Made by a program: the position numbers and the translations under genes | In this document: positions 18,052-27,315 of the stretch, piece by piece | Layout of the letters: every line of letters starts with the position of its first letter | How positions within the stretch are numbered: position 1 is the stretch's first letter | Notes under the pieces: generated by a model | Databases searched by the model: none | What the model was told of the DNA's origin: nothing | What the model saw: the letters and a program-made list of their open reading frames with translations, nothing else | From: Mogibacterium sp. | GTDB taxonomy: Bacteria; Bacillota; Clostridia; Peptostreptococcales; Anaerovoracaceae | NCBI GenBank assembly: GCA_016775335.1 | Contig: JAEUGJ010000012.1 | Coordinates: 39,121-103,120 of the forward strand | Length of the DNA stretch: 64,000 nucleotides | Reading direction: 5' to 3'

Positions 18052-18636
18052 ATGAGTGATGCATCCATTAAAGTAATGCAGTTGCTGGATGAATTGGAAG
18101 ATATCCTGGAAACTGCCTCGAAGGTTCCTTTCTCGGACAAGGCCATTGTGGACAGCGAGGAGATTTCGCAGATTATCAGCGACATTCGCCTCAGCATGCC
18201 GAAGGATATTCAGCAGGCGCAGTGGGTGAAGGATGAACAGGATCGAATCATCAACGAAGCAAAAGCAGAGTACGACAAGGTAATCGTTGCGGCGAAGAAG
18301 CAGGCAGAATATCTTGTGGAGACGGATGTAATCAAGAGAGAAGCAGAGAAACGTGCCGGTGCGGTAATCGCAGAGGCGGAGAGCCACGGTCGGTACATGA
18401 AGCTGCGTTCTTACGAATACATCGACAAGATGTTGTACGATATGCAGAATGAAATCGCAAAGCTGGCGACGGATTACATTCAGCCGATGAACGATCACTT
18501 TACGGAGATGCTGAATGGAATCAACACCCAGGTGAACAGCAACCGTCAGGAGATGCGGGATATGGCAGAGCGCATTCAGAGCCGGGAAGCGGCTTCGGAT
18601 GACCGTTATGCATCCTACGGAGAAGATGAAGAGTAA
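18052..18636 (+). CDS. coiled-coil protein of the coaD-tmcAL interval
   Basis: 194-aa hydrophilic, alanine/glutamate-rich protein with no signal peptide. Most of residues 10-180 looks helical (KDEQDRIINEAKAEYDKVIV, ETDVIKREAEKRAGAVIAEA), like the ATPase-subunit-like coiled-coil proteins often encoded next to coaD in clostridia. Function unknown; a cell-division or envelope scaffold role resembling DivIVA is only a guess. GGGAGGA precedes the ATG. Its end overlaps the tmcAL start by 11 nt, implying coupling. Confidence 0.7.
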   Translation: MSDASIKVMQLLDELEDILETASKVPFSDKAIVDSEEISQIISDIRLSMPKDIQQAQWVKDEQDRIINEAKAEYDKVIVAAKKQAEYLVETDVIKREAEKRAGAVIAEAESHGRYMKLRSYEYIDKMLYDMQNEIAKLATDYIQPMNDHFTEMLNGINTQVNSNRQEMRDMAERIQSREAASDDRYASYGEDEE

Positions 18637-19789
18637 CATCGTTGGAATTGTTGCGGAATTCAATCCCATGCACTTCGGCCATCGCTATCTGATTGAAGAG
18701 GCGAAGCGCCGGACGGGGGCGGATGCCGTGGTGTGCGCTGTGAGCGGAAATTTCGTACAGCGGGGAGCGCCGGCGGTTCTGGATAAATGGCAGCGAACGG
18801 AGATTGCATTGCAAAACCAAGTCGACCTGGTGCTGGAGATTCCGACGGTACATTGCCTTGGAAATGCGGCGGTATACGCGGCTTCCGGAGTTCAGCTGCT
18901 GGAGGCTTTTGGTGGGGTTACCCACATTGCGTTCGGAAGCGAATCCGGCGATTTGGAAGGTTTGCGGAAGGTTTCTGACTATATGCAGGAACATGAATCC
19001 GAAATGCGCCGGAAGATTGCGGTGCGCCGAAAGTCGGGGGAGAGTTATCCCGTTGCTCGGGAAAAAGTACTGCGAGAATCCGACATGACGGAAGCCTCAT
19101 TGTATCAGACGTCTAACGATATTTTGGCTTTGGAATACCTGAAGAATATCCGTACTTTGAAGCCGATTGCTGTACAGCGGCAGGGAGCCGGATATCACGA
19201 GACGGATTCGCCGGAAAAAGAATTCTGGAGCAGTACCGGAATCCGAAAGGCAATTTCGGAAAATCGGCTGCCGGAGGATCGGGTGCCCTGGTCGTCCGAG
19301 AAACTGGATTTCCATATTTCGGAAGAGAACTGGTTTCAAGGAATTCGATATGCGATTCTCATGAAGACACCGGAGGAACTGGATTCGGCGCCGGGCGGAG
19401 GAGAAGGCCTGGGAAATCGTCTGAAGGAGGCGGCTCGAAAGGCGCAGTCCTTGGATGAGCTGATTCTGAATACGAAATCCAAGCGATATACCTATACCAG
19501 AATTTCCAGGTGGCTGTATCAGATTCTTCTGGGGATTACCGTTGACCTACAGAATCAGTCGCCGGAATACCTGCGGGTACTGGGCTTCAGCGAGAGAGGT
19601 CGGGAAATTCTTCGGGAAACCAAGAGAAACGAATGGAACCGGCTGCCTTTTGTGGATAATATCAACAAATCCGGACTGGATTCTCGAATGCTTCAGATGG
19701 ATGTGCTGGCTTCGGATGTGTATAATTTGATGACCGGCCAATCGATTTGGGACGGTTCCGATAACTGCCGAAGGGTAGTTATAAAATAA
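18626..19789 (+). CDS. tmcAL: tRNA(Met) cytidine acetate ligase
   Basis: Forms N4-acetylcytidine at the wobble position of elongator tRNA-Met from acetate and ATP. The start at 18626 (MKSNIVGIVAEFNPMHFGHR) carries the nucleotidyltransferase HxGH motif; SGNFVQRGAPA and the later TKSKRYTYTRISRWL match the family. GGAG lies 5-8 nt upstream inside the previous gene. At 387 aa it is of usual length. In many Firmicutes ackA or the DUF177 gene follows; here the next gene is rpmF with its own promoter. Confidence 0.93.
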   Translation: MKSNIVGIVAEFNPMHFGHRYLIEEAKRRTGADAVVCAVSGNFVQRGAPAVLDKWQRTEIALQNQVDLVLEIPTVHCLGNAAVYAASGVQLLEAFGGVTHIAFGSESGDLEGLRKVSDYMQEHESEMRRKIAVRRKSGESYPVAREKVLRESDMTEASLYQTSNDILALEYLKNIRTLKPIAVQRQGAGYHETDSPEKEFWSSTGIRKAISENRLPEDRVPWSSEKLDFHISEENWFQGIRYAILMKTPEELDSAPGGGEGLGNRLKEAARKAQSLDELILNTKSKRYTYTRISRWLYQILLGITVDLQNQSPEYLRVLGFSERGREILRETKRNEWNRLPFVDNINKSGLDSRMLQMDVLASDVYNLMTGQSIWDGSDNCRRVVIK

Positions 19790-19801
19790 TTTAGAAAAGG
19801 C

Positions 19802-19830
19802 TTGACAATATACACATGCAAAGCTATAAT
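19802..19830 (+). promoter_or_regulatory. sigma-A promoter of rpmF
   Basis: Consensus TTGACA, 17-nt spacer, consensus TATAAT. One of the strongest promoters in the window. Confidence 0.9.
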
Positions 19831-19888
19831 TAATTGTTGTAACGCGTAAATAAACAAAATCAGATAGAGTTATAAGGAGGTGTCGACA

Positions 19889-20068
19889 GTGGCAGTACCT
19901 AAGAGGAAAACATCAAAAGCAAAGACTGGAAGCAGAAAGTCTGCGAATATGAAGATGGGCGCTCCTGGACTTTCAATTTGTCCTCAGTGTCATGAGCCTA
20001 AGCTTCCGCACAGAGTTTGTCCAAACTGTGGTTACTACGACGGTAAAGACGTTGTAAACGAAAACTAA
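19889..20068 (+). CDS. rpmF: 50S ribosomal protein L32
   Basis: 59-aa large-subunit protein. Begins at GTG 19889 (VAVPKRKTSKAKTGSRKSAN), 8 nt after AAGGAGG; the GTG at 19880 overlaps that site. CPQC and CPNC form the zinc ribbon. Strong promoter upstream and terminator downstream make it a single-gene unit; unlike many Firmicutes, no DUF177 gene precedes it and no plsX follows. Confidence 0.97.
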   Translation: MAVPKRKTSKAKTGSRKSANMKMGAPGLSICPQCHEPKLPHRVCPNCGYYDGKDVVNEN

Positions 20069-20085
20069 TTGATGTTTGATTGTGG

Positions 20086-20117
20086 GTGATTCAAGCATAG
20101 CTTGAATCACTTTTTTT
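20086..20117 (+). terminator. rho-independent terminator of rpmF
   Basis: GTGATTCAAG / CTTGAATCAC with 5-nt loop and seven Ts. Confidence 0.92.
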
Positions 20118-20135
20118 ATGCAAAATATACGGATT

Positions 20136-20164
20136 TTGCAATCCAACCGAATATGGAGTATAAT
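20136..20164 (+). promoter_or_regulatory. sigma-A promoter of the ftsK-rimO-pgsA-cinA run
   Basis: TTGCAA, 17-nt spacer, TATAAT, 51 nt upstream of the ftsK start. Confidence 0.8.
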
Positions 20165-20214
20165 AATACGATATTTATAGTTAACTTTTTTTGAGTAATT
20201 CACAGGGAGGAACG

Positions 20215-22833
20215 ATGGCAGTCGGTTCTGGAAAGAAGAAAAAACAGACGAAAAAAACTGCAGCAAAAACAAAAGAAACTGCATCCTCTCCTCATCCGAA
20301 GGAATGGCAGGAGCAGATTCGAGAGCTTCAAGAGCAGCGGAAACGGGATTATCGCATCCTGGATAAGATTTGGGGCATCATATTTTTGGCCGTGGGAATT
20401 TTCCTGGTGATTACAACGCAGCTGAACACCACCGGCACATTTGGAAATGCGATTCACAGTCTCGTATTCGGACTTTTTGGGCTGATGGCGTATGCATTGC
20501 CGTATTATTTCATCGCGTTGGCCCTTTGCCTCTTTCTTCGAAAAATGCAGCACATTAACGGAAGGACGACATTTTTCTCCTTCCTGATTTTTGTCATGCT
20601 CTGTATTCTGAATTCCTATCGCTATCTGGATGAGACGAACATACAGCTGTCCATCTCCGCGATGGGGGACTTTTTTGATGGCGGAATTCAGCTTCGGAAC
20701 GGCGGCGTCTTCGGTATGTGGCTGGGAGGCTTGATCGTCAAGCTGCTGGGAAAACCGGGCTTGATTATATTCGCAGTGGCGGTGATTGCCATCTCCGTCC
20801 TTTTGGTTGCGGATACGCCGATTTCCAAGTACCTCGGCAAGAAACGGGAGCAACGGGAAGAAAAGACCATTCTTCGGGAAATGCTGGCGGAGAAGAGAGA
20901 CGCGCAGGCGAAGACCGCATCGGAGGAGAGCAACGTTCCGATTATTGCCCCATCCCATTCGATGTCGCAGGTGAAGGATCCGCTGGAACTTCCGATGGAA
21001 GAAGGGGCTCGGCAAAGCTTCATGCAGAATCTGGAGGGAGCGGATTTCGGTGAATCGATTGTAACCAATACCGGTTTTGGGCTGGACGGAGGAAGTGCTT
21101 CCGATGCAGGCTTCGGACTGGGACTTTCGGGAGACTTTGCACCGCCGGAAAACGCGGCCGCGGCGCCGAATCCTTTTATGGATGATTTTATGAGTGTGGA
21201 ATCGGCAACGACGGAGCCGATGGGTCTGAATTCGGAAGCGAGTGCGGCCCCGGAGAACATTAAGGAAATCAGGAAGGAGAACACTCCGACGGCGATGGAC
21301 AATACGGAGATGGCGCTTCAGGCGGAGGAGAATTTGGCGAAAAAGATTCTGACCACATCCTATGTGTTTCCGCCGGTGGATTTGATGAAGAAACCGAAGG
21401 CAAAGCAGATGCAGATGAATGAACATCAGCTTGAGCAGAAGGCGGCTTTGCTGGAAAATACATTGCAGAATTTTCACGTGGATGCCAGGGTGCTGAATGT
21501 CACTCAAGGATCGTCGGTAACGCGGTACGAAGTGCAGCCGGCGGTGGGAGTAAAGGTCAGCAGCATCACGAAGCTGGCAGATGATATCGCCCTGAACCTT
21601 CGGGCGAAGAGCATCCGAATCGAGGCGCCGATTCCGGGAAAGGCGGCTGTAGGCATTGAAGTGGAGAATGAGAAACCGGATATGGTTTCCATTCGGGAGC
21701 TTATCGATTCCAAGGAATTTCGGAATGCCTCATCGAAGATTAGTTTTGCGGTGGGAAAAGATATTTCCGGGCGCAATGTGATTGCGAACCTGAAGGAAAT
21801 GCCGCACCTGCTGATTGCGGGGGCGACCGGATCGGGAAAGAGCGTGTGCATCAATACGATTATCACCAGCTTGCTGTATAAGGCCTCGCCGGATGAGGTG
21901 AAGCTGATTCTGATTGACCCGAAAGTGGTGGAGCTTGGAAACTATAACGGAATACCTCATCTGCTGGTTCCGGTGGTGACAGACCCGAAGAAGGCGGCCG
22001 CCGCGCTGAACTGGGCGGTGAATGAAATGACCCAGCGGTACAAGTACTTTGCCGAGGAAAGCGTAAAGGATTTGGACTCCTACAACGAGCTGATGAGAGC
22101 CAATCAGGAGCCGGATAAGGTATTGCCGAAAATCGTCATTATCATCGACGAGCTGGCGGACCTGATGATGGTGGCACCGTCCCAGGTGGAAGAATCCATT
22201 TGCCGATTGGCCCAGCTGGCCCGGGCAGCGGGAATGCATCTGATTGTGGCAACCCAACGTCCGTCGGTGGATGTGGTGACCGGTTTGATTAAGGCCAACA
22301 TTCCGTCTCGAATTGCGTTCAGCGTGTCCTCTCAGGTGGACTCCCGAACCATTCTGGATGTGGGAGGCGCCGAGAAGCTTTTGGGTAAGGGCGATATGCT
22401 CTATTCACCGGTGGGCGAGAACAAGCCGCTCCGAATTCAGGGACCGTACATTTCCGATTCGGAGACCGCGCGCATCATCGATTTTGTGAAGAAACAGGGA
22501 GAGAGCAGCTACGATGAGTCGGTAGTTCAAACCATCGAAACCCCGGAAAAATCCCAGTACGGGGAGGTTTCCGATGAACTGACGGAGGACGCCATTGCTT
22601 TTATCCTGAAGCAGAAGAAAGCCTCGGTGTCCATGCTGCAGCGGCGGTTCCGTATCGGATACAACCGTGCGGCCAGCATCATCGATGAAATCGAAGCACG
22701 AGGGATTATCAGCCCGGCGGACGGCAGCAAGCCGCGCCAGGTGCTCTATACGGAAGAGGAATACTACGATGCGATTGATTCGCAGAACAACGGAGCAGAG
22801 GAAACGACACATGAGAAAAAAAATATTTATTGA
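20215..22833 (+). CDS. ftsK: FtsK/SpoIIIE DNA translocase
   Basis: Septal DNA pump that clears chromosome from the division plane. GGGAGGA sets the start at 20215. Basic N-terminus (GKKKKQTKKTAAKTK), four hydrophobic membrane segments in residues 60-210, a low-complexity linker of about 200 residues, then the motor: Walker A GATGSGKSVCIN, Walker B IVIIIDELADLMM, and ATQRPSVDVVTGLIKANIPS. The C-terminal gamma domain (MLQRRFRIGYNRAASIIDEI) reads KOPS-type sequences. 872 aa, normal. Its end overlaps rimO by 23 nt. Confidence 0.96.
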   Translation: MAVGSGKKKKQTKKTAAKTKETASSPHPKEWQEQIRELQEQRKRDYRILDKIWGIIFLAVGIFLVITTQLNTTGTFGNAIHSLVFGLFGLMAYALPYYFIALALCLFLRKMQHINGRTTFFSFLIFVMLCILNSYRYLDETNIQLSISAMGDFFDGGIQLRNGGVFGMWLGGLIVKLLGKPGLIIFAVAVIAISVLLVADTPISKYLGKKREQREEKTILREMLAEKRDAQAKTASEESNVPIIAPSHSMSQVKDPLELPMEEGARQSFMQNLEGADFGESIVTNTGFGLDGGSASDAGFGLGLSGDFAPPENAAAAPNPFMDDFMSVESATTEPMGLNSEASAAPENIKEIRKENTPTAMDNTEMALQAEENLAKKILTTSYVFPPVDLMKKPKAKQMQMNEHQLEQKAALLENTLQNFHVDARVLNVTQGSSVTRYEVQPAVGVKVSSITKLADDIALNLRAKSIRIEAPIPGKAAVGIEVENEKPDMVSIRELIDSKEFRNASSKISFAVGKDISGRNVIANLKEMPHLLIAGATGSGKSVCINTIITSLLYKASPDEVKLILIDPKVVELGNYNGIPHLLVPVVTDPKKAAAALNWAVNEMTQRYKYFAEESVKDLDSYNELMRANQEPDKVLPKIVIIIDELADLMMVAPSQVEESICRLAQLARAAGMHLIVATQRPSVDVVTGLIKANIPSRIAFSVSSQVDSRTILDVGGAEKLLGKGDMLYSPVGENKPLRIQGPYISDSETARIIDFVKKQGESSYDESVVQTIETPEKSQYGEVSDELTEDAIAFILKQKKASVSMLQRRFRIGYNRAASIIDEIEARGIISPADGSKPRQVLYTEEEYYDAIDSQNNGAEETTHEKKNIY

Positions 22834-24145
22834 CACCTTGGGATGTGCGAAGAATGAATACGATTCCCAGAATTTGGCGGCGCAGTTGCTGGAGCGGGGA
22901 TGCGGTTTGGCAGATTCGCCGGAAGACGCGGATATCCTGATTGTAAACACCTGCGGTTTTATTGAGGCTGCAAAGGTGGAATCCATCGAACATATTTTTA
23001 GCATGGCGGCATTGAAAGGGGAGAGCAAGAAACTGGTGGTTACCGGATGCCTTTCCGAACGCTACCACGAAGATCTGTCCAAGGAGATTCCGGAGGTGGA
23101 CCTGTTCACCGGCGTAAACGATTATGACGATTTGCCGGGATTGCTGCTGGCGGAGAGTACCGGCGATAAGGTGCAGGGTGAAGTGGAAGCGGTGCTTCCG
23201 TATCGGAAACGTGTTTTTCCGGAGGGAACCTACACGGCCAGCCTGAAGATTGCCGAAGGGTGCAACAACACTTGCGCGTTCTGTGCGATTCCGAAGATTC
23301 GCGGACCGTATCGCAGCAAGCGCATCGAGGACTGCGTGCGAGAAGCGGAGGATATGGCGGCGGCCGGTGTTCGGGAATTGGTAGTGATTGCTCAGGACAC
23401 CTCTTATTACGGGAAAGACCTGTACGGCAAGGCGATGCTTCCGGAACTGCTGCACGAATTGTGCAAGGTGGAGGGAATTCGGTGGATTCGTCTGATGTAC
23501 GTGTACGATGACGGAATTACCGATGAGCTGATTGAAACAATTAAGCAGGAAGATAAAATCTGCAACTACATCGATATTCCGATCCAGCACGTGGCGGATT
23601 CGGTGCTGAAAGGCATGCGTCGAAAATCCACCGGAGATTCGATTCGGAAGACGATTGCGAAGCTGAGAAAGGAAATTCCGGACATCCACATTCGAACCAC
23701 AATTCTCGTTGGATTCCCGGGAGAGACGGAAAAAGATTTCAACGAACTCCTGGACTTTGTGGAGGAAACACGGATTCCTCGGCTGGGCGCGTTTGCTTTT
23801 TCCGATGAAGAAGGAACCCTCTCCTATCGGATGGACGGAAAACTGGATGAGGAGACGAAAAATGAGCGCGTAGAGGTGCTGATGCGCCTTCAGTCGGGAA
23901 TCAGCGAGTCTCTGAATGAAGAGAAAATCGGAAAGACCTACGAGGTGATGGTGGATGAGGCCGTGGATGAAGAGGCCTGCCGGTACCTGGGTCGAACTCG
24001 GTACGATGCGCCGGAAATCGACGATGCGGTGGAATTCACCGGAACGACTTCCCATCAGCCGGGAGATATTGTGTTCGTTAATGTAGCAGACAGTTCAGAA
24101 TATGATTTGTATGGTGAGGAGGTTTCACATGAATTTACCAAATAA
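22811..24145 (+). CDS. rimO: ribosomal protein uS12 methylthiotransferase RimO
   Basis: Radical-SAM enzyme that methylthiolates Asp of ribosomal protein S12. Start at 22811 (MRKKIFIDTLGCAKNEYDSQ); upstream in-frame codons lie within ftsK. N-terminal MTTase domain with three cysteines (TLGCAKN, NTCGFIEA, VTGCLSERY), radical SAM motif CNNTCAFCAIPKIRG, and a C-terminal TRAM domain. 444 aa. Overlaps ftsK upstream and pgsA downstream by 17 nt, a tight operon. Confidence 0.96.
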   Translation: MRKKIFIDTLGCAKNEYDSQNLAAQLLERGCGLADSPEDADILIVNTCGFIEAAKVESIEHIFSMAALKGESKKLVVTGCLSERYHEDLSKEIPEVDLFTGVNDYDDLPGLLLAESTGDKVQGEVEAVLPYRKRVFPEGTYTASLKIAEGCNNTCAFCAIPKIRGPYRSKRIEDCVREAEDMAAAGVRELVVIAQDTSYYGKDLYGKAMLPELLHELCKVEGIRWIRLMYVYDDGITDELIETIKQEDKICNYIDIPIQHVADSVLKGMRRKSTGDSIRKTIAKLRKEIPDIHIRTTILVGFPGETEKDFNELLDFVEETRIPRLGAFAFSDEEGTLSYRMDGKLDEETKNERVEVLMRLQSGISESLNEEKIGKTYEVMVDEAVDEEACRYLGRTRYDAPEIDDAVEFTGTTSHQPGDIVFVNVADSSEYDLYGEEVSHEFTK

Positions 24146-24653
24146 GTTGACCGTTCTTCGGATTATCATGGTGCCGTTTTTCATTGCAGCCTATATGGAA
24201 AAGTGGTTCTTTGTGGCATTTGCGCTGTTTATCGTCGCATCGCTGACGGATATGCTGGATGGAAAAATTGCCCGAGCGCGCAACCTGGTAACCAACTTCG
24301 GAAAGATTATGGATCCGCTGGCGGACAAAATCCTGGTGTATTCCGCATTGTGTCTGTTCGTGGAAAACGGAACCATTCCGGGCTGGACACTGATTATCAT
24401 TTTGGCGCGGGAATTTGTTGTTTCCGGAATGCGCACCGTGGCGGCATCCGAGGGAATCGTTATTGCTGCGGCCATGAGCGGTAAAATCAAGACCGTTCTG
24501 CAGATGGTTGCCGTAATCATTCTGATTATTGCGGTAGGTCCGGTTCCGCAGCTGAAGACCATTGGTATGCTGGTGTTCTGGGCATCTCTGGTAATGACCG
24601 TATATTCCGGAACGGAATATGTGCTGAAGAACAAGAGCGTATTTTCAATGTAG
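24129..24653 (+). CDS. pgsA: CDP-diacylglycerol-glycerol-3-phosphate 3-phosphatidyltransferase
   Basis: Makes phosphatidylglycerophosphate, the committed step to phosphatidylglycerol and cardiolipin, in the membrane. GAGGAGG precedes the ATG at 24129 (MNLPNKLTVLRI). The CDP-alcohol phosphotransferase signature is complete: DMLDGKIARARN followed by FGKIMDPLADK. About five membrane helices in 174 aa. Overlaps rimO; cinA starts 13 nt after its stop. Confidence 0.95.
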   Translation: MNLPNKLTVLRIIMVPFFIAAYMEKWFFVAFALFIVASLTDMLDGKIARARNLVTNFGKIMDPLADKILVYSALCLFVENGTIPGWTLIIILAREFVVSGMRTVAASEGIVIAAAMSGKIKTVLQMVAVIILIIAVGPVPQLKTIGMLVFWASLVMTVYSGTEYVLKNKSVFSM

Positions 24654-24665
24654 GAGCGAAGGAGA

Positions 24666-25904
24666 ATGAACACATCGATTATCGCTGTCGGAACGGAGCT
24701 GCTGTTCGGACAGACTGTTAATACAAACGCGGCCTATTTGTCAGAAAATCTGAATCATCTGGGCTTCAATGTAATGTATCATTTTGTGGTGGGCGATAAC
24801 GACGGAAGGTTGGAGCATACGCTGAAGCGAGCGCTGGCGGATACGGATCTGGTAATCATTACCGGCGGCCTGGGTCCCACCCAGGACGATATGACGAAGG
24901 AAACGGTTGCAAGGGTGATGGATGCACCGCTGTACTTGAATGAGGAATGCTTGGCGGAGGTAAAGAAGTATTTTTCGATTCGAAATCGGGAAATGGCTCC
25001 CAACAATGTACAGCAGGCGTACATACCGGAGAATGCGGTGATATTCCGGAATGAAGCCGGTACGGCTCCGGCCTTTGCTGTGAATAAAGGAGATAAATGG
25101 GTCATCTGCTATCCGGGACCGCCTCGGGAACTGAAGTGGATCTTTGAAGACAGCGGAAAGGATTTCCTGCGCAAGTTCAAGGAAAAGAAAATCTATTATC
25201 GGGTCATTCGAACCATCGGAATCGGAGAATCGGATCTGGAGACGCTCTTGATGCCCCTGATCGACAATCAGACGGATCCCACCATCGCCACCTATGCGAA
25301 GGAAGGGGAATGCACCATCCGCGTTGCCTCTCAGCGGGACACCATGGAAGAGGCACAGGCGGCGGTAGAAAATATGATTTCCCGGATGAATAACCTGATT
25401 GGATCGTATATCTACAGTTACGATGATGAAGAACTGAAAGAAGTGGTGGTACATAAGCTGCAGAAGCAGGGACTGACCATTTCTTCTGCGGAATCCTGTA
25501 CCGGCGGTGCATTTGCCGCATCCATTACGGATGTTCCGGGTGCATCCAAGGTCCTGAGCCGAGGATATATCACCTACGATGAAGAAGCGAAAATTTCCAT
25601 GCTGGGTGTGGATCCTACAGTAATCGATCAGTATACGGTGGTAAGCCCGGAGGTGGCCATTGAAATGGCCAAGGGTGCCCGCCTGGAAGCAGGGAGCGAT
25701 ATCGCCGTATCCATCACCGGATACGCCGGCCCGGAAGCGGACGAAGGCCGAGAGGCCGGAAACGCGTACATCGGCTATGCCTATGACGATACCGTCGGTG
25801 CGGTGGAATTGTTCACCAAAAGAAGTGACCGCGCGTGGAATCGGAACTATTTCCGGCTGATGATGCTGAAAGTCGTGAACGAAATATTGGATGAAATAAA
25901 ATAG
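24666..25904 (+). CDS. cinA: competence/damage-inducible protein CinA
   Basis: 412-aa two-domain CinA: N-terminal MoeA-like (MPTase) domain (AVGTELLFGQTVNTNA, ITGGLGPTQDDMTKE) and C-terminal PncC-type NMN deamidase domain (SSAESCTGGAFAASITDVPG, VSITGYAGPE). Family role: NAD(P) by-product repair and pyridine nucleotide recycling, and in some species competence. GAAGGAG precedes the ATG. Adjacent to recA as in many Firmicutes, but separated here by a palindrome and recA's own promoters. Confidence 0.95.
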   Translation: MNTSIIAVGTELLFGQTVNTNAAYLSENLNHLGFNVMYHFVVGDNDGRLEHTLKRALADTDLVIITGGLGPTQDDMTKETVARVMDAPLYLNEECLAEVKKYFSIRNREMAPNNVQQAYIPENAVIFRNEAGTAPAFAVNKGDKWVICYPGPPRELKWIFEDSGKDFLRKFKEKKIYYRVIRTIGIGESDLETLLMPLIDNQTDPTIATYAKEGECTIRVASQRDTMEEAQAAVENMISRMNNLIGSYIYSYDDEELKEVVVHKLQKQGLTISSAESCTGGAFAASITDVPGASKVLSRGYITYDEEAKISMLGVDPTVIDQYTVVSPEVAIEMAKGARLEAGSDIAVSITGYAGPEADEGREAGNAYIGYAYDDTVGAVELFTKRSDRAWNRNYFRLMMLKVVNEILDEIK

Positions 25905-25928
25905 TACTTTTTCCCCGGGAAAAAGTAC
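25904..25928 (+). terminator. palindrome at the end of cinA
   Basis: GTACTTTTTCCC / GGGAAAAAGTAC, 12-bp arms with one central base, overlapping the last base of the cinA stop. It contains T and A runs and could stop transcription in either direction; no separate T tail follows. Confidence 0.5.
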
Positions 25929-25959
25929 CCAATGCCCCGTTTCTTAAACCCGGCAGAAT

Positions 25960-25988
25960 TGACCTCACAAAGTGCCGAAGGGTATAAT
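25960..25988 (+). promoter_or_regulatory. recA upstream promoter P1
   Basis: TTGACC, 17-nt spacer, TATAAT. It would give a leader of about 85 nt and is not overlapped by the LexA box. Confidence 0.65.
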
Positions 25989-26016
25989 AGTGGCATAAAA
26001 GGAAACGCGGAAGAGG

Positions 26017-26045
26017 TTGACAGAGACCGGAGAAACAGGTATTAT
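26017..26045 (+). promoter_or_regulatory. recA proximal promoter P2
   Basis: Consensus TTGACA, exactly 17 nt, TATTAT. Start site near 26052, inside the SOS box. Confidence 0.8.
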
Positions 26046-26050
26046 AAAAG

Positions 26051-26064
26051 AGAACAAATGTTCG
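26051..26064. promoter_or_regulatory. LexA/DinR SOS box of recA
   Basis: AGAACAAATGTTCG matches the Gram-positive consensus CGAAC-N4-GTTCG at all but the first base. It covers the start site of P2, so LexA would block initiation there, and would act as a roadblock for P1 transcripts. Confidence 0.85.
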
Positions 26065-26078
26065 ATATAGGAGGAAAC

Positions 26079-27146
26079 ATGGCAGGAAAATCGACCGCAT
26101 CGGCAGCGGAGAATAAAGAGAAAGCATTAGAGCAGGCGCTGGAACAGATTCAGAAGCAGTACGGAAAAGGCGCAATTATGAAACTGGGAGAAGAGGGTCT
26201 CACCGGATCGGTAGATGTGATTTCCACCGGATCCATCAGTTTGGATTTGGCCACCGGCGTAGGCGGATACCCACGGGGAAGAATTATCGAAATATACGGA
26301 CCGGAATCTTCCGGTAAGACCACATTGACTTTGCATGCCATTGCAGAGGCGCAGAAAGCGGGCGGAAAGGCAGCGTTCATCGACGCGGAGCATGCGCTGG
26401 ACCCGGTATATGCAAAGAATCTGGGAGTAGATGTGGATGAGCTTCTGGTATCTCAGCCGGACACCGGAGAGCAGGCGCTGGAAATCTGCGAGATGCTGGC
26501 ACGAAGCGGAGCAATCGATCTGATTGTCATCGACTCGGTAGCGGCACTGGTTCCGAAAGCGGAGATCCAGGGAGAGATGGGTGATTCCCACGTGGGACTT
26601 CATGCCAGACTCATGTCTCAGGCACTTCGAAAGATTGCCGGGACCGTGAACAAGACCAACACTTGCGTTATCTTCATCAACCAGCTTCGTGAGAAAATCG
26701 GCGTGATGTTCGGAAATCCGGAGACTACCACCGGCGGACGGGCATTGAAATTCTATGCCAGCATGAGGCTGGACGTGCGGAAGATTGAAACCCTGAAGCG
26801 AGGGGATGAGATGCTGGGAAACCGCACACGTGTGAAGATTGTAAAGAACAAGGTGGCTCCGCCGTTTAAGAAGTCGGAATTCGATATTATGTACGGCACC
26901 GGAATTTCCTTGGCCGGTGATGTATTGGATACGGCGGTAGAGGCCAAGATTGTGGATAAGGCCGGATCCTGGTACAGCTACAACGGAGAGCGCATCGGAC
27001 AGGGTCGAGAGAATGTGAAGGATTACCTCCAGGCCCACGAAGAGATGCTGGAAGAAATCCGCAAGAAGGTGATGGATCAGTTCAAACCGGAATCCACCGA
27101 TGATGATATTAAAGTGGATGAAGACGGCGTTGTAATCGAGGATTAG
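26079..27146 (+). CDS. recA: recombinase RecA
   Basis: DNA-strand-exchange recombinase and SOS co-protease. Start at 26079 behind TAGGAGGAAAC. Walker A GPESSGKTT, Walker B LIVIDSVAAL, L1/L2 loop region (GEMGDSHVGLHARLMSQALR, NQLREKIGVMFGNPETTTGG). 355 aa with the usual acidic C-terminal tail (STDDDIKVDEDGVVIED). Two promoters and a LexA box precede it. Confidence 0.98.
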   Translation: MAGKSTASAAENKEKALEQALEQIQKQYGKGAIMKLGEEGLTGSVDVISTGSISLDLATGVGGYPRGRIIEIYGPESSGKTTLTLHAIAEAQKAGGKAAFIDAEHALDPVYAKNLGVDVDELLVSQPDTGEQALEICEMLARSGAIDLIVIDSVAALVPKAEIQGEMGDSHVGLHARLMSQALRKIAGTVNKTNTCVIFINQLREKIGVMFGNPETTTGGRALKFYASMRLDVRKIETLKRGDEMLGNRTRVKIVKNKVAPPFKKSEFDIMYGTGISLAGDVLDTAVEAKIVDKAGSWYSYNGERIGQGRENVKDYLQAHEEMLEEIRKKVMDQFKPESTDDDIKVDEDGVVIED

Positions 27147-27207
27147 ACGTAAGGCGGTTCATGGGGAATTTGAAATGCCTCAATTTTAAAATAATGACAG
27201 AATTGTA

Positions 27208-27236
27208 TTGACATAATGCGAAAATCGTGCTACCAT
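27208..27236 (+). promoter_or_regulatory. sigma-A promoter of rplU-rpmA
   Basis: Consensus TTGACA, 17-nt spacer, TACCAT; the L21 leader follows. Confidence 0.75.
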
Positions 27237-27238
27237 TC

Positions 27239-27300
27239 AATGGTTAGCCGCTCGGGTAGGGTTATAAGCAATCGCACCCGTTCCCGGCGAGTCTGGATAG
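27239..27300 (+). ncRNA. L21 leader RNA
   Basis: The 5' untranslated region of rplU holds a GC-rich conserved block, starting GCCGCTCGGGTAGGGTTATA and ending CCCGGCGAG, in the position of the Firmicutes L21 leader, an autoregulatory structure bound by L21. CTCG and CGAG pair across it, with GGGT/ACCC inside. Assignment rests on position and general appearance; a covariance-model match would settle it. Confidence 0.6.
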
Positions 27301-27315
27301 AGGAGGAAAAGTATT

